The notes: generated by a model from the sequence alone, not told the origin. Positions 1 to 15,400 are shown, counted from the stretch's first letter. The stretch: 64,000 bases of DNA from Piliocolobus tephrosceles (GCF_002776525.5 NC_045447.1:17737068-17801067); one strand, 5' to 3'. Made by a program: numbers and translations.

Positions 1-191
1 TCTCAGGATCACATCTCTTCTCTGAACCTGCTTCCTCATCTTTCACAGGGCTGTCATACCTCCTGCTTTAACTTCTCCTGCTTCCTCTCCTGGCTCTGGC
101 TGGGGTCTGGATCTCTTTAAATACTTTTGCAAGACAACCAGCAGAGCCAACCCATACCCCATCTCCCAGTGAGAAGTTCCAGAATACATAC

Positions 192-417
192 TAGTTTGGG
201 AGAGCGTCTTCTCCAGGCTCTCACCCCACCTCTCCTCTTCCTGCAGAATCCTAATACGCTCTTCAGCCGCCAGCACCTTTGAGAGCACTTGGTCCAGTTT
301 GCTTTTCTGGTCTGTTAATTCCCTTTCCAGCTGATGCTGTTGCTCCTTCAGTGTCACTTTGCTGGTTTCTAATTTGCTTTCTTCACTTTCTCTCTCTTTC
401 TGGAGTCTCTGAAACAT
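192..417 (-). CDS. CNTRL: CNTRL exon w31 (3'-most in window), r1680-r1754
   Basis: The acceptor AG is at 418-419 and the donor GTATGT begins at 191. The exon starts in phase with MFQRLQKERE and ends LEKTLSQT plus one base of a split codon. The peptide is highly charged coiled coil (KLDQVLSKVLAAEERIR). The next exon is below position 1. Confidence 0.94.
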
Positions 418-3400
418 CTTAATAAAGAATAATCTTGATTAGTCATAAAACAACAAATAGTGTCCCAGAGAACCTGCATGGACATGAGACAGATTCCAGT
501 TCAGAAGAAAGCAGAAGACAGCCCACAGGGACAATTCCATTACAGAGGTGATCAAGAGGGCTTGGGAAGCTGTCTGGCTAGCATGTGAGGAGGGGATTAA
601 AGCAGCAAATGGCACGTGGCCATTAAGTATCTTTACAGGACCGATGTTCTATGATCATTAAAGGTCTCTAAGTCACATAGTTGGTGTAAACGCCACCCAT
701 GGCTACACAGGGCAGTTAAGCGACACACAGTCCTATGGGGGATATTTCTCAGCAGCTTTCTGCCAGGGGAAAAATAGGCTCACATGAGCCACAAAATGCT
801 TCTTTTATATAAAATCATAAATGTGTAGTACCATTTCTTGTTGGACTAGTTTGAGCTTGTTTTCTTCAATCTCACTCTGAAGCACTTGAAGTTGTTGTTG
901 TTTTGTCTCCTCTTCTTTCTGACAGTCTTCAAACCTATTTGCCCATTCATTGATGTCCTTTTGGAGTCGGGTCTGCTCACTAAGCAATACATCTTGATGC
1001 TTGGTGGTGTGAAGCAGGTCCTTTAGGTGAAAGAACAAGTGGAAACTACTAATAAAGCTATCTTTACTAGAGGTGGCCAGGTGCCAATCCAGTATCTACT
1101 AAGTGACAGAATGAGAGGCATAAAAGTTTATTATTTCCTTTATTATCTCAATAAACTTATAGGTACAAGAGAATTTAGATGTCTAATCCAACTTTTATTT
1201 TATTTATTTATTTATTTATTTATTCATTCATTTATTTTTTCGACAGTCTTGCTCTGTTGCCAAGGCTGGAGCGCAGTGGCATGATCTTGGCTCACTGTGA
1301 CCTCTGCCTCCCAGGTTCAAGCAATCCTCCCATCTCAGCCTCTTGAGTAGTTGGGACTACAAGCACATGCCACCACGCCCAGCTAACTTTTTGTCTTTTT
1401 AGTAGAAATGGGGTTTCACCATGTTGGCCAGGTTGATCTCCAACTCCTGGCCTCAAGTGATCCACCTGCCTTGGCCTCCCAAAGTGCTGGGATTACAGGC
1501 GTGAGCCACCATACCCAGCCTGTGTCTAATGTAACTTTTTTTTTTTTTTCTGAGACAGAGCTTCGCTCTTGTTGCCCAGGCGGGAGTGCAATGGTGCAAT
1601 GCCGGCTCACGGCAACCTCCAGGTCTCGGGTAAAAGTGATTATCCTGCCTCAGCCTCCCGAGTAGCTGGGATTACAGGCATGCGCCACCACGCCCAGCTA
1701 ATTTTGTATTTTTAGTAGAGATGGGGTTTCTCCATGTTGATCAGGTTAGTCTTGAACTCCCGACTTCAGGTGATCTGCCCGCCTCAGCCTCCCAAAGTGC
1801 TGGGATTACAAGTGCAAGCCACCGCACCTGGCATAACTCTTAATTTACATAATAGAAACTAAGGTCTAGAACTCGCCTGAAGTGCTCTGAATTACAGCAC
1901 TAGTCTCACAGGACAACACTGAATTCCCTTTAAGAAAATCATTAGAAGTACAAGGGCCAAAAATCTGCTATATTCAGTATCTGACAAGATAGAGGCCCAG
2001 ATTTGACGGTTACTCTATGGCTCAAGGAGTAATCAAATCTAAGCCCAGCCTTTAAAGGCCTCATCTGTGCCATGGATTACAGATGACCCATCTGGTCCCT
2101 GAAGCCCCAAGAAGGGCTGCTGAGAGACTGCTGCTGGGCTCTGGTCTAGCCACCACCCTACTTACTAGCTTTGAGTAAAACTTTGTTTGTATCAAGAGTT
2201 CTAAGGCTAAAATAAATTAGCAAACCACTGCTCTCCACCAAAACTTTTATTTATGTGATGGTTATGTTATATAAATGGCCCTACAGTATCTGCTGTTGTG
2301 AAGAGGAACCAGCCTACTTGATTTCTTTGTTATTTAAACCAATTGTCTGCATACCCTCAGTATACTACTAGAATATTACATTTGTTAACCTTACCTGTTT
2401 TGCTAGGTTCAAATGGTCTTGGACATTAGCTAGTTCCTCCTGCAGTGAGTTTACTGCTTCTTGTTTTTCTACAGAAATGACATTCTCATGAAATAAGAAA
2501 TACATACGTACATATAGATTCCCATTAGCATTCCCAACAAGTAGAGAAGTTATTTTACGCTTACTTCTGTTACATGTATGACTATGCCACACTATCTCAT
2601 TAAAGGCCAAAAGATAGTTATATGCACAATCCACATTTGGGTTTGGAGCTCAGGTTTTTAAAGATTTTCATGTTCAAAATCTCACAACGAAAAAATTACA
2701 GATAATGTTAGGTGCATAGTTTAAAAACAGCTACCTTCTGCATTGCTGGTAGAAATAGAAACTTAACCTTTCAGGAAGGCAATTTGGGAATAAATTTTAT
2801 ATCTATACTGGCTTTGTCAATTACTAGCTGTGTGACCTCTAGCAAGTCACTTCTCATTTAAGCAGTCACAAGAAAACTAAGCTTCAGTTTCCTTATTTAC
2901 AAATGAGTAAAATAATTTTTATCTCATAAAAATGTTATGAGGACTGGCCGGGCGCGGTGGCTCAAGCCTGTAATCCCAGCACTTTGGGAGGCCGAGACGG
3001 GTGGATCACGAGGTCAAGAGATCGAGACCATCCTGGTCTACACGGTGAAACCCCGTCTCTACTAAAAAAAAAAAAAATACAAAAAACTAGCCGGGCGAGA
3101 TGGCGGGCGCCTGTAGTCCCAGCTACTCGGGAGGCTGAGGCAGGAGAATGGCGTAAATCCGGGAGGCGGAGCTTGCAGTGAGCTGAGATCGCGCCACTGC
3201 ACTCCAGCCCGGGCGACAGAGCAAGACTCCGTCTCAAAAAAAAAAAAAAAAAATATGTTATGAGGACTAAATGAGAAAATGAAATATCAAGGACATAAAA
3301 AATGTTCAACAAGTATATTATTAGATAGAATTACTCAGCAATTTCTAAATAAATTATATTTATAAACATTTGATAATTTTTAAATCTTCATTATTTACAT

Positions 3401-6400
3401 CTTTGCTTTTCAAACTAGACACACACCCCTAGGAAAAATCTGGAAGGATATTCACCAAACTGTTACTAGGAATCTATGAGGAGCGAGGTAAACAGCAATT
3501 TTTATTTCTTTTTATTATGTTTTAAAATTGTTCTCTAAGGAAGATGAAGATGAATTAGGTTTTTTTTTTTTTTTTTTTAACTGACTTTGAGATAAAATTC
3601 ACATATTAGGTCCTATTTAAAGTGTACAATTCAAAGGCTTTTAGTATTTTCCGAGTTGTGCAACCATTACCACAATCTAATTTTAGAAAGAAACTCCATG
3701 CTCCTTAGCAGGAATTACTTCTGCCATAAGAAAAATCAAACAAAGAAACTAACAAAGGGGAAAAGGGGAACGAAATCACACTTTCACTGTTCTGCTGCCT
3801 TATACCTTGGAGCTGCTGTTGTATTGCTGAAATGTCGTTATGCAGTGACAACTTGTCTCTGTTTAGTTGGTCTAGTTCCTGCTGCAGTTTTCTGACATTC
3901 AATTCCAACTTTTCTAAGTTTGATTGCTCCATTTTGGTATTTTCTTCTGCTGCTGCTAAAACCCTATCACAGAGAATAAGTCAGACTGTCAAATATAAAA
4001 TATTCAAGCACACACAGGAGATGACTGAGGAACAGTGTTATCCTTTCACAACATACAGTTATGGAAAGTATAAAAGATTATAAATCTTCACGAAATTTAA
4101 GACAACTCATTTTCAAAATCTTATCAGCTTTCTAAGTGGAGACTTTTTTCAAATGACTCATTAAATTGAAGTTTTATAAAAATCATAGATTAAAAACATG
4201 GATAACATTCAGAATTCCAAAAATCTGATAAAAATGGAGCTGTGACAATAAAAAAAGTAGAAAACAATTGTATGTACAGTAGGATCTGTCCATATAGCAG
4301 ACATGCATGAGCATGTATTGTAGTATATAAAGGGACTCATACAGTGTGAACTTGCTTTTGGTCTGGCTTCTTTCACTCAGCGTAGTTACTTTGAGATTCA
4401 TCCATGTTGTGTGTATCAATACTTCATTCCCTTCTTACTGCTGAGTAGTATTCTACAGTGTGGATATACCACAATTTGTTTCTGTTTACCAGGTGATAGA
4501 CATTTGGGTCATTTCTAGTCTTTGGCTATTACAAATAAGGCTGTCATGAACATTAGTATACACACTGTGTAGAAATATGCTTTCATTTCTCTTGAATAAA
4601 TATAATACCTAGGAGTGGAATGGCTAGATCTTCCGGTTGGTGTATGTTTGATTTTTAAGTAACTGTTAAACTGTCTTCCAAAGTTAAACAGTTACTTAAT
4701 ACCATTTTACATGCCCCTCAATCATATATGAAACTTCCGGCTGGATGCGGTGGCTCACGCCTGTAATCCCAGCACTTTGGGAGGCCGAGGCGGGCAGATC
4801 ACGAGGTCAGGAGATCGACACTATCCTGGCTAACACAGTGAAACCCCGTCTCTACTAAAAATACAAAAAATTAGCCGGGCGTGGTAACGGGTGCCTGTAG
4901 TCCCACCTACGCTGGAGGCGGAGGCAGGAGAATGGTGTGAACCCGGCAGGCGGAGCTTGCAGTGAGCCACTGCACTCCAGCCTGGGTGACAGAGACTCCC
5001 GTCTCAAGAAAGAAAAAGAAAGTTGCTGGTTAATATTAACATTTGGTATGGTTGTTGTTCTAATAGGTGTGTAGTGATATCTCACTGTGGTTTTAATTTG
5101 CATTTCCGTAATGATTAATGATCCTGCGTATCTTTTCATGTGCTTATTTGCCATCCATTTATCTTCTGTAATGAAATGTCTGTTCAAATCTTTTGCCCAT
5201 TTAAATAACTGGGTTATTTTCTTATTGAGTTTTGAGAGTTCTTTATATATGTATTCTGAACACAAGTCCTTTATCAGATACATGGGTTGCATATATTTTT
5301 TTCCCAATCTGTGACATATCTTTTCATTACCTTAACAGTGTCTTTTGAGGAACAGATGTTTTAAATTTTGAAGTCTAATTGTATCAATTTATTATTTTAT
5401 GGATCATGCTTTTGGTGTCATACCAAGAATTTGTGCCCACTCCAAGGTCACAAAAGTTTTCTACTATGTTTTATGTTTTCTTCTAGAAGTTTTATATTTA
5501 GGTTTTACATATATGATCATGGTCCTATATATAAACATAAAAATAAATGTGTATATATACATATTTTTTGAGACAGGGTCTCACTCTGTCACCCTGGCTG
5601 GAGTGCAGTGGTATCATCATGGCTCACTGCAGCCTCGACCTCCCAGGCTCAAACAATTCTCCCACCTCAGCTTCCCAACCTGGCTATTTTTAATTTTTTT
5701 TGTTGTTGTTGCAGACACAGGGTCTTTCTAATTGCGTAGGCTGGTCTCAAACTCCTGGGCTCAAGTGAACCTCCTGCCTCAGCCTCCCAAAACGCTGGGA
5801 TTACTGGCATAAGCCACCATGCCTGGCCTCATTTTAAATTAATATTTATATATTATACAGAGTGAGGTATGAATTGAGGTTCTTTTTTTGGTTTTGTATA
5901 TCCAATTGTTTCAGCAACATTTTTCTAAAAGACCATCTTTTCTTTACTGAAAAAGATGCCTTTGTATCTTCATCAAAATCAGTTGTTCACATATATGTCA
6001 GTTTATTTCTAGACTTTCTATTCTGTTCCATTGATCTATATGTTCATCTTTATACTAATACCACAGTGTTTTGATTACTACAGGCTTATAAAAGTGTTGC
6101 AATCAGGTAGTGTTAGTCCTAAATTTTTGTTCTACTTTCTAAAAGTTGTTTTGGTGTCATATCTAAAAAACTGTATAAATTCTATTGTAGGTCTTAGAAT
6201 AATTTGATTCTAGGTTCATATAATTTCAGAACCAGCTTGTCAATTTCCACAAGAAAAGGCTATTGAGATTTTAATTGTAACTGTTTTGAATCTAGAGATC
6301 AATTTGAAGAGAACTAAATCTTTAACAATGCTGTCTTCTGGTCCATGAACAAGATATGTATCTCCATTTATTTCCAGCATGTATTATTTTACTTAAAAAA

Positions 6401-9400
6401 AGCACAATAGATTTTTAAAAAATGCTTTTGAGGAAAAAAAAAAAAAAAAAGCTAGAGAGAAATTCACCAAACAATGCAACTGGCAAAATGTATTATGATA
6501 CCAAGTTTGTGGTGTATTTTATCCTTTTCTCTATTTTCCAAATTTTTTCTAGCATGTTTATAATGTCTTGGCCTGAAGAAGTGATCCTGCAAGCTTATTT
6601 GTTCTTGCTCTCACCTTTTGGTTTGTGCCAACTTTTTTTCCCAAATGTCACATTTCTCTTGGAGATCTTCCTTTTCTTTGCTCAAACACTCAACACATGA
6701 TTGTAAAGCTCGGGACTCAGCAGTCATTCGTTCTATTTCTCGTTTATTCCTCTCAAGGAGCTGCTTCTGCCACTCTATATCCCCTTTCTGCTGCTGGGCT
6801 ATCTGCTGCAAATTCTCTAACTCCAGTTTCTCCTAAATCAGATAAAAGAGGACTCAAACATCCTACATGAGAAAGACCTCAGTTTCTTAAAGGTACAATG
6901 GCTTTGTTCATTACCTCTAGCACTGCCACCTGAGTCTTCTCTAATTCAGCTACCTTTTGGTCACGTTGTAGCTTCAAACCTTGTAGCTCATTATTTTCAA
7001 GTTGCAACATGTCCAGAATATTCTTTAGTTCTAAGGGATAGAAACAAAGCATGGTCCATGATATTAAATGAACTTGGAAAACATTTACAAAATGAAACAG
7101 AAAACAATGCTATTGACTAATACAATTTTTAAAATTCTGTTGCGCTGAATTAATGGTGCTAATTTTATTCTTAATAAAAAATTCTCTAAAAGTATTGTTA
7201 CATACTATTTAATTTGTTTAAAACATTTTAACAAGCCAGGTGCAGCAGCACGTGCCTGTAATCTCAGCCATTTGGCAGGCTGAAGTGTAAGGATTGCTTG
7301 AGCCCAGGAGTTTGAGACTAGCCTGGTTGACAGAGCAAGATCCCATCTCTATATAAATAAATAAACAGACAAACATTTTAACAAAAACATTTAATTAACA
7401 AAGATCTGGTTCCAAAGCATTTGCTTCTACATAAAAGAATCAACTAAAAGCATTTTATATAAAATTGATCAAAATAAGTTAAAAATACTTTGAAATACAG
7501 ACTGAGATTTACATAACAATTTTTTGGCCTTTGAAATACAAATATTTAAATATTAACTTTTTTTCTGATTATAGAGATATTTGCTTATTGCAGAAAAGTT
7601 GGAAAATACAAAAAAAAAGCGTAAGAGAAAAAAATAAAAACCCACCATCATTTCACCACCCCAAATCACTATTACAATAGCATTTTGATGTTCCAAGAAT
7701 GCATGCGCACGCGCACGCACACACTCACTCTCACACATTTTAAAATAAACTGGGACTATATACTCCATATTCATTTTTTACCCACTTTTTTCATTCTTCC
7801 CATGGGCATGTTTGTATGTCATTAAATGTTAAAAATATGACTTTTAAATTGGTCATCTGTTTCCAATTTTGCAGGGGGTGTGGTGAAACAGGGTCTTCCT
7901 CTGTTTCCCAGGCTGGAGCATAGTGGCATAATCATAGCTCACTGCAGCCTTGACCTCCCAAGCTCAAGGGATCCTCCCCGCTTAGCCTTCCAAATAGCTG
8001 AGACTACAGGTGCACATCAATGTGTATCGCTAATTTTTGAATATTTTTGTAGAGATGGGGTCTCACTACATTGCCCAGGTAGTTTTGAACTCCTAGGCTC
8101 AAACAATCCTCTTGCCTCAGCCTCCCAAAGAGCTGGGATTATAGGCATGAACCACCACACCCAGCCTGTTTCCAAATTTTGTCATTATAAATATTGCTGT
8201 GATGTACATACTTGCCCTTTCTGGAGGAGTAGAAATGGGCTGACTGGTTCAACAGGTGTGAATTTTAAGAGTCTTGAAACACTGGGAGATTGTTCCAGTT
8301 TACATCTCAGTTGATAGACTGTGTGTGCTCTTCTTTCAGCACACTCTGATCAGCAATGAGCATGATTATTTTGCTTTTAAATAAAGTTTATCAATTAAAA
8401 TGGCAGAAAATAACATCATATGCCTTTTATAACCTGCTTTCTTTGCTTATTAGTAGTAAGGTTAAACTTTACAGTTTGTTTGGCCATTTCTTATTTTTTT
8501 CTGTGACTTGTAATACACAGACATTTCCAACCTCAAACTTTGTATGATTGTTTTCCTTTAAACTTACCAGTTTTATGTTTAGACATCTGCCTTAAAACAA
8601 TCTGAAGATTTTCTTCCTCTTTTTCAATTTCCTGCTTTATAAGTGTAAGCTGAGTTTTTCTTTCACTAATCTGAACGTTCAGTTCTCCTTTCTGAAAACT
8701 CAGTTCTTCCAGAAGAGATTTTACTTCCTGTGTTTGAAAAAAAAAGTTACCCCCTCCTGTGACTGTAAATGAAAATTACTTCAAAATAAGTTCTGTTATT
8801 TATTGTTTTATTTCATAGAAATTCTAATTTGGAAACAAGCTCATTTTTGCCTTTTATGTCAAGAACAGCATTATATTTTGCAGAAACCTATTTCTATATA
8901 ATAGAAGAAAGTAACATATTCTCTTCATCTAAATATATTTGCAACATTACTATAAGCAAGGCAATGTGCTATAGAGAGAAAAGCCTGACTGCGACATGGC
9001 TCCTGCTCTGGAAGGGCTTAGCACCTTGTTGAGTGGTAAGGCAGGGAACATAAACACGATCACAAAAGGCTAAGATGCCCTAGGAAACATGCAGACAGAC
9101 TGTTTCTAAACTCAAAAGAAGGAAACTCCTTCTTCCAAGAGAAAGAAAAAAGTCAGAGAAGTTTTCTTTTCTTTTTTTTTTTGAAATTGAGTCTCACTCG
9201 GTCACTAGGCCGGGGTGCAGTGTCACGATCTCGGCTCACTGCAACCACCGCCTCCCGAGGTCGAGTAATTCTCCTTTCTCAGTCTCCGGAGTAGCTGGGA
9301 TTACAGGTGCATGCCACCATGCCTGGCTAATTTTTGTATTTTTAGTAGAGATGGGGTTTCACCATGTTGGCCAGGATGGTCTCAATCTCTTAACCTCGTG

Positions 9401-12400
9401 ATCTGCCCGCCTTGGCCTCCCAAAGTGCTGGGATTACAGGTGTGAGCCACTGCACCCGGCCAGAAGTTTTCTTAGAGGAGGTGGCATGAAGCTGCGTCAT
9501 GAGAAACAGGTGAGATCAGGCTAGTGATAGGGGAGAAAGGGAATTCCTGGAGAAGAAATGGTATGAGAAAGGTACAGGGGCAGGAGAACTTTGAGCATAT
9601 CCAGAAAATAACATGGGGGACTACACATGACAGCCACTGCATGGATATATAACAAATTGATTTTACAGAGGAAGCAAGATTTCAGGAATTTATATTTTCA
9701 TTTGGGGAGAAGCAATGAAAATACATCAAAGTAAACCTATAGCACTGTCCTAGGACTCTTCAGAAAACCTAATAAAAAACACACCTTAATGTGACTGCAC
9801 TTCTCAGCTACTTCAGTCTCTCCCAGTCTCAGAGCTTTCTGGAGGTCAGCTTTTGCCTGCACCATGCTTCCTTGGAGTAGATGCAGCTCCTCCTTTTTAT
9901 GCCCTAACTGCCTGTCCAAGACAGCCATCTCCTGCTGCTGACTTGTCACCTGTATTAAAGAAAAGGGAAGAGTAAGTTTGACAAAGGCCATACAGCCCTC
10001 CGTGCTAACCTGGAGATAATTTAGTTGTGAGGTAAAATCAGGAGCTAATAGCCTAGCCCCCAAGAGTCAGAAAACCCAGGCAAGGAGTGCAAGGGTGAAA
10101 TGCCTAATGAAAACCTTGAGCTCACATACTTAAAACCACTCAAATCACAGTGATCACAGTAAGAACAACAATATGACAATCATGATTATCTCTCAGGTTA
10201 TGGTTTTCCAAGAACTTTTATTTTTATACCCTAATTCCATTTTGACATCCTCAGTGATGGAAGTTAGTCAGAGATTTTTAAAATGCATCATTTTTAAAAT
10301 TAAAAACTTGTTACAATTTTAAGGACAATACGTATTTGTTTACCAAAAAAAGAAGACCACGCGGATATGCAAAAGGAAGAAAACAGAAAATGCTCAGAAT
10401 CCCCCTTATCAGATGACCACTTTTGTACTTTGGTATTGACTAAAAATACAACCACAAGTGTTCATAAAGGCATTTAACAGAAATGATATCATAGAGTATA
10501 CCATGTTTTGAGACTCACTTTTTTTACTCAAAAATATTGTATTGAGTTGGGATTCAAATTTAGTTCAGACTTTATGATTAACAACTATAATACATAGCCT
10601 CATTTATTCTTTTCTACAATTAAACATGTATTACTTTTATAATCATACAGTGCTGTGTCAGTTGTTTTTTCAATGTGTCTATCGGCATACCTGGCTTTTC
10701 AGCTTTTCCAGCTCAGCTCTCTTGGCTTGAAGGAGCGTCTCAGATTCTTTAAGGACTTGCAGGTGGTGATCCTCATTGCGTTCTGCCATCTCAACATCTT
10801 TTTGCAGTTTCTGAAGCCTACAAAGCACCAGCAACACTAGAGCAGATACTAAGGGACTCGGAACCCCAGAGCTGTCTTCCAGCACAAACCCCTTGTAGCC
10901 CTACAGGGGACTTACTTACTCTTCGGTCAGTTTTTTCTTCTTCTTGCTTAAACATTGGAAGTCTGAGTCTTCTGCTGCTACAATTTTGTTTATTTCTTTC
11001 AAGATTTCTTCTTGCTTGATTTTGTGCTGCTCCAAATCCTTTGCATCAGCCTGGAGTAATCTAAAGCACATTGCTTTATTCCCCCCAGGTCCTGTAGACT
11101 TACCATGCATTATTTATCATAAACCAATTATTATCCCCTTAGAAGCAAACTTTTCATTCATCTCAATGTGTACATCAACGGCTTAGGGAATCCACCTACC
11201 TTAGCTGCTGATGAGCTTTGACAAGGTTAACGGCAGTTTCCTGAGCTCTCCTTTCTAATTCCTCAGCATCTGACTCAGTTTGCAATAAACTTCTCTTGGC
11301 ATCAGTGAACTTTTCGACAGCATTTTTTGTCTAGAAAAGAAACTGTCATTAAAAGCCATTCAGTTAGAATACTCACAGCTACTGGCCATGTAAACCAGTA
11401 CATCTCTTTTGGAAAACAAGATGATACAGAAAGACATAAAAATGTCCATTCACTATAACTCTAATTCTTGGTAAATAATTCAGAAGCAAAGAACTACTAC
11501 AGAAAAATGCTCATTGTGTAACAATATAAGACCTGACAAATAATAGGCTAAGTGATAATGCATTAACAAAGTGGAATACTGTGTAGCCTTTAAAATGATC
11601 AGATGACAATGTAGCAACACAGAAGAAAGTTAACACTATGTTGGCTGAGAAAAATAAAATGATATAAGGACTATGAGAGCAACTATGTAAAACTACACGT
11701 GTCAATAAAGACAGAAAGACTATATAAAAACAATCACTTGAAAGTAGTGGAACTAAAGATGCTTTTTATTTCAAAATAATCTGTAATACTATTATATCAT
11801 TTAAAATATTAAAACTACCCAACTAAGTGGTAATGAAGTGATTTTACCAAGATTCTCTCCACACAGAAATTCTTGCTGTACTCTATAGTCATTATCAAGT
11901 GAAGTAAAAATGCATTGATCTGGTGATAATGTAATTATGGCTGACAAACACAAACATTAAATACTTTGCAAATGTTTAAAATCTTCCTATATAAGAGTTG
12001 GTAAAAACACAATTTTTCTTTTTTTTTTTTTTTTGAGACGGAGTCTCACTCAGTCGCCCAGGCTGGAGTGCAGTGGCGTGATCTCGGCTCACTGCAAGCT
12101 CCGCCTCCCAGGTTCACACCATTCTCCTGCCTCAACCTCCCAAGTAGCTGGGACTACAGGCGCCTACCGCCATGCCGGCTAATTTTTTGCATTTTTAGTA
12201 GAGACGGGGTTTCACCGTGTTAGCCAGGATGGTCTCAATCTCCTGACCTTGTGATCCACCTGCCTCGACCTCCCAAAGTTCTGGGATTACAGGTGTGAGC
12301 CACCGTGCCCGGCCCACAATTTTTTTTTTAATCAACTTGGTTTCTTTTTCTGCCTAACATAAGATGCTTAAAACAATGACATCAAAAGTTCCAAAAATAG

Positions 12401-15400
12401 AGTGTGGTTTGCACTTGGTTGAGCAGTGACTCACCTTCAGCCAAAAAAAAAAAAAAACACTGAAGTCTGCCATTGTACTAAAGCCAGAGGAGTCCGTATG
12501 TTAAATTTGTCTATTAAATATCTGTGTGCATGCAAAAGGGTTGGCAAGCTCCCAGAGAGCTACATATTTCACCATACGTCTTTCCATTTCAGATAGCTTG
12601 TTTCTGTCAGTTTCATCAGCAAAGCACTGGACAAAACTCGCTAGGCATTCCAGAAAAGCCACCAAATAGTTTTTTGTCTCCTTCTATGTCAGGTTTTAAC
12701 ATGTCTGGCACACTCCTTACAAAATGCCACTACTTTCTCTCTCCTCCTCCTTACCAAGCTGCCTCCCTGAGTCATTTTGGGAGGATGAAGGTGAAAGAAC
12801 TTATCAGCCTTGGTTCACTTACTACACTGCCATCAATTTTCTTTTGATGATTTTATATATATATACACCTATATATGTTAATATATAACAAAAATATACC
12901 AAAATATATAATCAAAATATACCACTGATATTTTGAAGATATATCATCAAAATAATATATCTTATTATATATTATTATACCAGTGATATTTTTTTCCTCT
13001 AGTTCTGCTCACATCTATTTTCTCTCACAGTAATCCAACATATGACAACAGAAGGAACAGCTCATCTGAAAAGAAAAGGACTTTTTCCATTCTTAATTAC
13101 TCACAGAATTTCTTTAATAAACAATTAAGTTCCCAGGTAATAGATTGCTTTTAATTTAAATATATTCATGTTGAAATAGCAAAATAAAAATAATAGTTCC
13201 TGAGGTGTTTCATGTGGGTAAGGAACTCTTTTCATCCTGGAATTCTCATCTAATTAAAAGAGCCCTTGGCTATGTGACCCTGGGCCAGTAATGAGCCTCT
13301 CTGAGCTACATCAGTAAACCAAGCTAACATCATCTTACAGGGCTGCCAGGAAAGTTAAACGAAACATTTACAAAATGGCCATGCATAGCCATAGCAGTGG
13401 CTCAATAACAGGTAACTCCTTTTTCTCCCCAACTTCCCTCTGTGTTGTAGTCTAAAGAATATTATTGGGCCAGGCACAGTGGCTCACGCCTGTAATCCCA
13501 GAACTTCGGGAAGCCGAGGCAGGATCACAAGGCCAGGAGTTCAAAACCAGCCTGGGCAACATGGTGAAACCCCATCTCTACTCAGGAGGCTGAGGCAGGA
13601 GAATCGCTTGAACCAGGGAGGTAGAGTTTGCAGTGAGCTGAGATTGTACCACTCCACTCCAGCCTAGGTGAGACACCGTCTCAAAAAATAAAAGAATATT
13701 ATCTCAGACCAAAAAATATTTTGTATCATTATCAACTTGAAGACCAAAATAATACTTGTGAGGTCCATTGTAGTTTAATAAGAATATAAAGATTGACCTA
13801 TTTTAAAAAACACAGCAGAATCCAAATAATTAGATATAAAAGACACACAGGATAAGGAGGTGGGGTGTGCTAGGAACTAAGTAACTTCAGGAATTTTAAA
13901 CATGCTGTTTTATTTAATCCATGCTGAAAAGCCTACATATTCTTAGCCTGAATTTAAAGATAAGAAAAGCAAAGCCAGGGGACTTATATGACTTGCACAA
14001 ATTCTCACATCTCCTTAACTAGCAGAGTCCAGCCTGGAACCTGGCTGTCTGACTTGGACAACTGTCCTCTTAGCACACACATTCTCTTTCTAATCCTTCA
14101 TGCAGATAGTAAGCTGACTCACCCACACTGAGCTCACACCCCAAACCACAACAAGACATACCTTTTCTTTAGTGCATGAAAGTTCACTCTCAGCCTCTGC
14201 CAGGAGTCGGTCAGCTTCCCTGAGCTCTGAGCGACGTTTCAGAAGAGTCTTCTCAATGCACTCAATTTCATCTACAATATCTTCATGATGTTTGAGTGAT
14301 TTTTCTATTTCTAGTTCAGTCATAAGACTGTCAACATTTCCATCAATGAAGTCCCTAAAAAATAATATACACACCCATTAAAAAATTGTAAATGTAGACA
14401 ATATAGGTACTTGTAGCCTAACTACTAAAAAGATCTACAATGATTTTCTAATTTTATATGAGAATAGATAAGAAAGACTGCTACATTTGATTCTGTTCAA
14501 GGTCTATGTTTACCATTTTATTAAACATGGAATTCTTATTGGCAGTAAATGCATAATATGTAAAATGCATGACATGGAATTGTTTGCCCTTTTAAATATA
14601 ACAACAAAGATTATTGTGTTGTCATCTCTTGACCAAGAAAATGTTGATACTTCTATTCTCTTGAGGTACAAAAATAAAGCAAACCACTACCACAATATTC
14701 ATTCATTCCCTCAAAACTATCCTTCAAGGGCAGTTTATAGGCTGCCCTGAAGACTAGCTGATTTTGTGATTTATTCCATTCGGCTAAAGTAAAACTCTGG
14801 TGACAACATTTGACATATCAAAAACCGTGACACACAATTCAGTATCTTAAGGCTAACATGACAAAATTATTTAAAAATCAGATTATCTATCACTGCATGA
14901 CAGAAAAATATGAAAATAAATTCAACATTTAACAGATTCTTTCTCTTTAAATGAAGGCATACATATGATTTTTACTTTCTTCTTGGAACATTTTTGTGTT
15001 ATCCAAACTTCCTAGAATAGTATTTATTACACTTTTATAACTATGAAAAGAAGTGGCGATCCTACCACCCTATCACCTCCCTCCAAAATACTTCAGAATA
15101 AAAAAATTCCACTCCCCAATGTGTATACTCACAAAAATAACAGATACAACCATCTGCCTCACCTTCAAATGTCTAGCCCCTATCTTTTAGGTGTGGCCCT
15201 TGCTTTCACTTGCCAACACTGTTAGTCACATGTCTGCTGCTAGATGGCAGCAACCACGTCTTTCTTACTTGTGTTCTCTGCAGGCCTCCCTACCACCCTG
15301 GGGTCTGGGCCAGTCTGGGTTAAATGACAAAAACTGGGGAACTGTCATAATTCATGGACTTCTGCAACAGATAGGCTTTTGCATAATTAACCCAATCAAC

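Larger units (their letters stand above)
4190..6370 (-). mobile_element. Old L1 (L1M type) 3' half, minus strand, split by two Alus
   Basis: The reverse complement encodes degraded L1 ORF2 C-terminal sequence: FKWAKDLNRHFI near 5200 and MQIKTTVRYHYTP near 5090. Non-coding L1 text continues past both Alus to about 6370. Three segments (4190-4738, 5023-5563, 5829-6370) read as one element. It is fully degraded. Confidence 0.8.

Noticed and set aside
4855..5307. 150-codon minus-strand ORF
   Set aside because: It joins old L1 ORF2 remnant to Alu text and is not a gene.
7880..8314. 144-codon plus-strand ORF
   Set aside because: The frame runs along an inverted Alu; the familiar Alu-derived peptide pattern recurs in many other ORFs in the window.
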